Origin: Algoriphagus faecimaris
GTDB lineage: Bacteria; Bacteroidota; Bacteroidia; Cytophagales; Cyclobacteriaceae
NCBI RefSeq assembly: GCF_900101705.1
Contig: NZ_FNAC01000007.1
Span: forward strand, 62,001-126,000
DNA length: 64,000 nucleotides
Reading direction: 5' to 3'
This document shows positions 59,353-64,000 of this stretch, in pieces. The notes under the pieces are model-generated. The model searched no databases and had not been told where the DNA came from. It saw only the letters and a program-made list of their open reading frames with translations. Both the position numbers and the translations under genes were made by a program. Numbering within the stretch: position 1 is the stretch's first letter; every line of letters starts with the position of its first letter.

Positions 59353-61641
59353 CTAACGCTTTTTTTCAAATACTCGCTTCACCGATAGTAAAAGTACGGG
59401 AAGCAAAACCAAATCAGCTACCAATGCAAAAATCAATGCTGCTGCAATCAACAATCCTGTATAAAAAGTTACGCCAAACTGACTGATCATCAATACTGAA
59501 AATCCCAAAACCAAAACAAAGCTTGTTAAAATAAGCGCCTTGCCTGTTTCTAAAAAAGTCCGTTTGATCCCATACAAAAAGCCCTTTCCCTGACCCAATT
59601 CCATCTTGAGCCTACTCATAAAATGAATGCTGTCATCTACTGCTATACCAAAGGCGACAGTGAAAAGTATGGCGGTCGTCAGTTTAAATTCGATACCGAG
59701 AAGATACATCAGGCCCAGCATCCATAACAAAGGTATAATGTTAGGAATCAGAAGAATAAAAGAAATTCTCCATGACCTAAAAAGATAACCAGCAATCACC
59801 CCCACCAATAAAAAAGCGATCCCCAAGCCGCTAGCCATCTGACGGGTCACAGATTCATGGCCGCTATCGATGAGAAAAGAAGTGCCCGTCCATCTTACTT
59901 CCAGCATTTCGCTATCAATTTCTTCATCTATAAATTTTCCAAAATCTTTCCTGATTTTACCCATTTGATAGCTGCCCAAATCCGCCGTTCGGGCGGAGAT
60001 TCTTCCCTCTTGACTATTCTCTGAAAGCACCTGATTTTTAAGCTCCACAGGAACACGCTCCAAATACGGTTTCAAACGAGCATATTGACCACGACTAGGA
60101 AGCGTAAAGGCCTTGGGGTTTCCTTGGTTTTGTGCTTGATTCAGACTTTTCATCAGTGAGTTTGGAGATAAAAAAGTAAGCTCCCCAAAAGTCTCCTCCA
60201 GGTACTTTTCTATTTGATCAATTTCCTCCAGTACGCTGTAGTCTACTAGGCTAGTTTCATTATCCTTGACGGAAAGGTAGATTTCCAGCGGATTAGACCC
60301 TCGAAACTCTCGATCAAAGAAGTGAAAATCCTTTTGAATTGGATGGTCTGTGGGTAAATTATCTAATAAAAATCCATTTACCTTGATCTGCAAACCCATG
60401 AAAACCGAGGCCAAGGTCAATCCCAAAAACAAAAAAGGAATCCATTTTTTTCCACGAAAAACCAAAATCAGAAATGGAAGTAAGTGTAACCCACTTGCCC
60501 TCGACTTGATTTTCATTTCTTTTCCTTTTCCAAACCAAAAGAGTAAACTCGGCATCAGCAGATAAATCGCCGAAAACATCAATAAAATCCCCAGTCCGGT
60601 GCTGAGACCAAAATCTTTCAAGGCCGGTACCGTGGTAAAATAAAGGGATAAAAAACCGAGCGAGGTCGTTAGAAAAGTCAAGGCTACGGGACTTATCATC
60701 GCTCTAAAAACTTTTTCTACAGACAGGTCAAACCTTGGCTCCAGTTTTTGCTCTTTAAATAAATGACTCAGTAAATGGATAGACGCACTCAATCCTACTA
60801 TCAGGAAAATAGTAGGTTGCATCACTGACATAAGGGCCAACTTTTGCCCTATCAAAAGAATCATGGCAAAAGCCCATATAACCCCAAAAAGGATAACCAA
60901 AACAGTCACCAAGACAGTCCACCAAGACCGGAAAATCCAAAAAAGTAAAAGCACCATCAGTATTAAAGAGATCCCAAAAAATAACCCAAACTCTGCCTGC
61001 ATGAGTTGTACAAAATCACCCTGTGTCTGAATCTTTCCTGCGACTGCGATCGGCTTTTTCCCCTCCTTGTCAAAAACTGACAAAATTTCCTGATAGAGCT
61101 GATCTCCTTCGGTCTTATCCAGTCCTCTCTTGTTTCGAATCAAAATCAAAAAACTATCTCCACTCTCAGCAATCAATGTGCCTCGGAAGCTTTCCAAATC
61201 CCGCTCTACCCTTGCTGTATTTTTATCTTTATCAAATGATATCAAGGGTCTAAATCTAGCCCCAAAAGTACCAATCCTAGGAAGTTGGACAGAAAAGACG
61301 GACAAAACTGTGTCTACATTCTCCAGAGACTGAAGCTGATCTGAAATTGTCTTAAAATCCCATAAAGACTCCTCATTTTCCCAAAAGTTCTCATCGGACT
61401 GAAAAGCCGTCAATAAATAGTCATTGTCCGAGCCAAATTTCTGTTGATAGTCATTGTAAAAACTTAAATCCTCATCGTTTTGAGGAAAAAACTGCTCAAA
61501 ATTATAATCAAAAACCGGCAGGGGTTGGAGCGCTATCAAAAAGAGGGAAAATAGCATACCTATCCAAAATCTAACTTTATTAGCAGACTTGCTAAAATCG
61601 AAAAACCAAGATTTGAATGAGGATTTTGAGGGAGAATTCAC
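59353..61641 (-). CDS. MMPL/RND-superfamily transporter
   Basis: This 762-residue protein starts at GTG 61641, directly after an in-frame TAA two codons upstream. It has about 12 helices in two repeats of one plus five, with large loops after helices 1 and 7. LTTAILFTVAFGIAVDDSIHF is the second-repeat motif with the paired Asp that couple to protons. The loops are smaller than in AcrB-type pumps, fitting MMPL/HpnN or the SSD-containing family that moves lipids or hydrophobic molecules. It is convergent to the EEP gene and divergent from thyA. Confidence 0.85.
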   Translation of the reverse strand: MNSPSKSSFKSWFFDFSKSANKVRFWIGMLFSLFLIALQPLPVFDYNFEQFFPQNDEDLSFYNDYQQKFGSDNDYLLTAFQSDENFWENEESLWDFKTISDQLQSLENVDTVLSVFSVQLPRIGTFGARFRPLISFDKDKNTARVERDLESFRGTLIAESGDSFLILIRNKRGLDKTEGDQLYQEILSVFDKEGKKPIAVAGKIQTQGDFVQLMQAEFGLFFGISLILMVLLLFWIFRSWWTVLVTVLVILFGVIWAFAMILLIGQKLALMSVMQPTIFLIVGLSASIHLLSHLFKEQKLEPRFDLSVEKVFRAMISPVALTFLTTSLGFLSLYFTTVPALKDFGLSTGLGILLMFSAIYLLMPSLLFWFGKGKEMKIKSRASGLHLLPFLILVFRGKKWIPFLFLGLTLASVFMGLQIKVNGFLLDNLPTDHPIQKDFHFFDREFRGSNPLEIYLSVKDNETSLVDYSVLEEIDQIEKYLEETFGELTFLSPNSLMKSLNQAQNQGNPKAFTLPSRGQYARLKPYLERVPVELKNQVLSENSQEGRISARTADLGSYQMGKIRKDFGKFIDEEIDSEMLEVRWTGTSFLIDSGHESVTRQMASGLGIAFLLVGVIAGYLFRSWRISFILLIPNIIPLLWMLGLMYLLGIEFKLTTAILFTVAFGIAVDDSIHFMSRLKMELGQGKGFLYGIKRTFLETGKALILTSFVLVLGFSVLMISQFGVTFYTGLLIAAALIFALVADLVLLPVLLLSVKRVFEKKR

Positions 61642-61736
61642 AAATTAGTAATCAAAAATGAAGTGCTTTGGTTTATATTTTCGCAAAATGAGGGGAAGAT
61701 ACTATCTTGTCATTTCCAATTAAAATTTCTCTTCCG

Positions 61737-62531
61737 ATGAAGCAATATCACGATTTGATGCAAAAAATTTTAGATGAAGGTGTAAAAAAATCTGACCGGA
61801 CCGGCACAGGCACCTTGAGCATTTTTGGACATCAGATGCGTTTTGATCTATCTGAGGGTTTTCCCGTCGTCACTACCAAAAAACTACACCTCCGTTCGAT
61901 TATTATCGAGCTACTTTGGTTTCTGAAAGGCGAATCCAATATCGCCTACTTAAAAGAAAACAAAGTTTCTATCTGGGACGAATGGGCGGATGAAAATGGC
62001 GATTTGGGTCCCGTTTATGGCTACCAATGGAGGCACTGGCCGGATGGAAAAGGTGGAGAAATCGATCAAATCAAAAACCTCATTAATCAAATTAAAAATA
62101 AGCCTGACAGTAGACGTCATATCGTGAGTGCTTGGAATGTAGCCGATGTGGACCACATGGCTTTACCTCCTTGTCACACTATTTTCCAGTTTTACGTGGC
62201 AGAAGGCAAACTTTCCTGCCAGCTTTATCAGCGGAGTGCTGACATTTTCTTGGGAGTTCCCTTTAATATTGCCTCCTATGCGCTCTTCACCATGATGATC
62301 GCTCAAGTCTGTAATTTGCAGCCAGGCGAATTCATCCACACCTTTGGAGATGCGCATTTATACCTCAATCATCTCGATCAGGCAAAACTCCAACTCAATA
62401 GAGATTTCCGTCCTCTTCCCCATATGAAAATCAATCCTGAGGTAAAGGATATTTTCCAATTTAAGTACGAGGACTTTGAATTGGTCGGATATGATCCGCA
62501 TCCCCATATCAAAGCACCGGTAGCAATCTAA
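61737..62531 (+). CDS. thyA: Thymidylate synthase
   Basis: The start is ATG 61737 ([15 protein letters not shown]), giving 264 residues, the usual ThyA length; a TTG 30 bases upstream extends the frame but is not conserved in kind. [34 protein letters not shown], the catalytic Cys in [25 protein letters not shown] and [14 protein letters not shown] are all canonical. It converts dUMP to dTMP with methylene-tetrahydrofolate. It is followed closely by the SnoaL-like gene. Confidence 0.97.
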   Translation: MKQYHDLMQKILDEGVKKSDRTGTGTLSIFGHQMRFDLSEGFPVVTTKKLHLRSIIIELLWFLKGESNIAYLKENKVSIWDEWADENGDLGPVYGYQWRHWPDGKGGEIDQIKNLINQIKNKPDSRRHIVSAWNVADVDHMALPPCHTIFQFYVAEGKLSCQLYQRSADIFLGVPFNIASYALFTMMIAQVCNLQPGEFIHTFGDAHLYLNHLDQAKLQLNRDFRPLPHMKINPEVKDIFQFKYEDFELVGYDPHPHIKAPVAI

Positions 62532-62546
62532 CATTAGGTTTAAATC

Positions 62547-62930
62547 ATGACTTTCGGAGACAAACAAAAGCTGATTTTAGGCTATTTAAAAGCTTACAAT
62601 AGCCTAGATGTCGAAGGAATGCTTCGTTTCTTGGACGAAGATATCGAATTTGAAAATTATCAAGGTGGAGAACTTACCCATCAGCTTGAGGGAAAAGCCA
62701 ACTTCGAAAAGCAGGCCAATGAAGCTTTGGCCTATTTTTCCAGCAGAAATCAAAGAGCAGTCAACTGGACCGAAAAGGGAGAAAGCCTTGAGGTAGAAAT
62801 TGAATTTCAGGCCCTAGCAGCTGTAGATTTTCCCAATGGCATCAAAAAAGGTCAGTTCATTCAATTTGAAGGTAAATCTATCTTTGAATTCAGAAACAGT
62901 AAAATATTGAAAATCAAGGATTTCAGTTAA
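62547..62930 (+). CDS. SnoaL-like (NTF2-fold) protein
   Basis: This 127-residue protein starts at ATG 62547, 15 bases after thyA, probably as one transcript. The pattern YLKAYNSLDVEGMLRFLDED, then IEFENYQGGE, and WTEKGESLEVEIEFQALAA ending with FEGKSIFEFRNSKILKIKDF is the SnoaL/NTF2-like cone fold. Such proteins bind small ligands or act as isomerases; nothing in the sequence indicates the ligand. Confidence 0.8.
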   Translation: MTFGDKQKLILGYLKAYNSLDVEGMLRFLDEDIEFENYQGGELTHQLEGKANFEKQANEALAYFSSRNQRAVNWTEKGESLEVEIEFQALAAVDFPNGIKKGQFIQFEGKSIFEFRNSKILKIKDFS

Positions 62931-62957
62931 TTTCTCTCTTGTCTTGGATTTTCTAAT

Positions 62958-64000
62958 TCACTGGCGAAGATTTCCATCCCAATTTACCTCAAGTTCAAAA
63001 GGTTGGAGTAGTTCGTCCATCAGTACAGAGACCATTCTTCTATTCAGGATTTGATCAGTTGTAAATTCTCCCTTCAGCTCCCTTCTTTTCCAAGCTTGTG
63101 CTATTTCCAGCAAAGGAGTATTTGGCTTTACTAGAGTGATTAATTCTTGAAACCTTGCACCTGTCAAATAATCCCCCGAGGCACCCCAAAAATCTTTTAA
63201 TTCAGGATAAAGTGGTCTCATCCCCTCAATCAATTCAAATTCTGTCACTTTATCATTGGAATAAAACCAAGTTTGATTTGCCCAGAGGTAAGGGACTCCC
63301 TTTCCTTTCAGTATGCCGGTGGCCCCGATTCGCTGCATGGCCTGAAAATCAGGATCCGAAGGCTGCATATCCAAATATGGCATTAAATAGGCGCCTTGAT
63401 TAAGAAGTGCCTGCTGCACCGACCTGATAGAAATATCCTTCAAATCCAGATTTTTTTGCGAAGCAAGGTAAGCCAAAGTCCCCGCAGCCTGACCAATTCC
63501 CAATACCACAGGCTGAAGACGACTGGCGCCATTTACAATGTTGGAAACTGAGATGCTTTTCTCCGCCAAAATTAAAGCAGGATGATCTCGTGATACTAAT
63601 GCACCTAAAGGAATATTGTAAGATGGAACCCGAATCTTAATAAAATCAATAGCCGGAGCATCCGGTCTTTCTTTGTGGTGATGATCTATGGTGTAGTCTC
63701 CCACCACCACTCCCGTTCGGTACATTGGGCTCGGTGCATCAAAAGGACTTCTGACAAAGGGCAAGGTAAAATCCACCATTCCATGATATCTTCTTGATTC
63801 TCTGTGATAAGGAATTATTGGTAGTCCATCCTCCGTAGGATACTCCTCTTCGGCAATTCCCAAGTGAGTATAGCCAAGTTCCTCTTGTATATAATAAATA
63901 AACCTAAGGCTCTTCTGCTTGGCTTTCTCTAGCTCTATTTCTCTCTGAATTGGGTCAAGTTCGACAATATTGGTGTAGTAATCATTCCCACAGTTGGGCC
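62958..64000 (-). CDS. FAD-dependent oxidoreductase, C-terminal part (N-terminus outside window)
   Basis: The frame stays open to the window edge (347 codons seen); the TTG at 63863 is internal. Visible are PNCGNDYYTN at the edge, ELGYTHLGIAEEEYP, DFTLPFVRSPFDAPSPMYRTG and the FAD-site end ISVSNIVNGASRLQPVVLGI with GQAAGTLA, as in the FAD_oxidored (PF12831-type) family. After residue 180 of the visible part follows a tail (RIGATGILKGKGVPYLWANQ) resembling SLH-type repeats. Such proteins often accompany polysaccharide or glycoside catabolism. The dinucleotide motif lies beyond the window. Confidence 0.8.
   Translation of the reverse strand, partial: PNCGNDYYTNIVELDPIQREIELEKAKQKSLRFIYYIQEELGYTHLGIAEEEYPTEDGLPIIPYHRESRRYHGMVDFTLPFVRSPFDAPSPMYRTGVVVGDYTIDHHHKERPDAPAIDFIKIRVPSYNIPLGALVSRDHPALILAEKSISVSNIVNGASRLQPVVLGIGQAAGTLAYLASQKNLDLKDISIRSVQQALLNQGAYLMPYLDMQPSDPDFQAMQRIGATGILKGKGVPYLWANQTWFYSNDKVTEFELIEGMRPLYPELKDFWGASGDYLTGARFQELITLVKPNTPLLEIAQAWKRRELKGEFTTDQILNRRMVSVLMDELLQPFELEVNWDGNLRQ

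Noticed and set aside
1..64000. CRISPR arrays, tRNA or rRNA genes, insertion sequences
   Set aside because: No regularly spaced direct repeats, cloverleaf-type sequences, rRNA-like stretches or transposase-like proteins were seen.

Overview
The window looks like a chromosomal segment of a Bacteroidota species, most likely order Cytophagales (Cyclobacteriaceae/Algoriphagus-like). The signs are moderate-to-low GC, almost no Shine-Dalgarno sites before start codons, a clear Bacteroidetes-type promoter (TTTG-N18-TACCTTTG at 54464-54493), a SprB/lectin-like surface protein, DUF2911 and Wzi-family proteins. The genus is an inference. No tRNA, rRNA, CRISPR array, insertion sequence or phage gene was seen.

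About 51 kb (2699-53716) is one nearly gap-free minus-strand run of surface-polysaccharide genes. It is best read as two export modules in tandem. Module B (32584-53716, transcribed first) opens with a long multi-SLBB outer-membrane export protein, UDP-glucose 6-dehydrogenase and a NeuD-like acetyltransferase. Next comes what looks like a complete legionaminic-acid block: LegB, LegC, LegH, LegI, LegG, a CBS-domain sugar-1-P nucleotidyltransferase of PtmE type, and LegF. A Wzx-like flippase, a Wzz-like chain-length protein without kinase, a polymerase-like membrane protein and several GT2 glycosyltransferases follow. Module A (2699-32584) opens with a Wzi-family protein, a TviB/WbpO-type UDP-sugar dehydrogenase, a short lipoprotein Wza and a full Wzc-type tyrosine autokinase. 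It continues with a methyltransferase, an ABC flippase-like exporter, two AsnB-type amidotransferases, many GT4 enzymes, an O-antigen ligase/polymerase-like protein, an acyltransferase-3 protein, a CapK/PaaK-like adenylating enzyme, an SDR epimerase and GT47-like enzymes. No initiating sugar-phosphate transferase is present in the window.

The SLBB exporter of module B and the UDP-sugar dehydrogenase of module A share a near-identical 18-base element in their upstream regions (17 of 18 bases), together with a second shared 10-base word. A winged-helix/nucleotidyltransferase-like regulator with its own strong promoter sits just upstream of the whole run. One GT2 gene (36152-37135) has no ATG/GTG/TTG available and appears to start at ATT, coupled to the stop of the Wzz-like gene.

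The left edge (1-2529) is the N-terminal 843 codons of a large secreted lectin-like/SprB-like protein. The right side (54.5-64 kb) is ordinary chromosome: a penicillin-acylase-family hydrolase with a small membrane protein, a DUF2911 lipoprotein, an endonuclease/exonuclease/phosphatase-fold protein, an MMPL/RND transporter, thymidylate synthase, a SnoaL-like protein and a partial FAD-dependent oxidoreductase.
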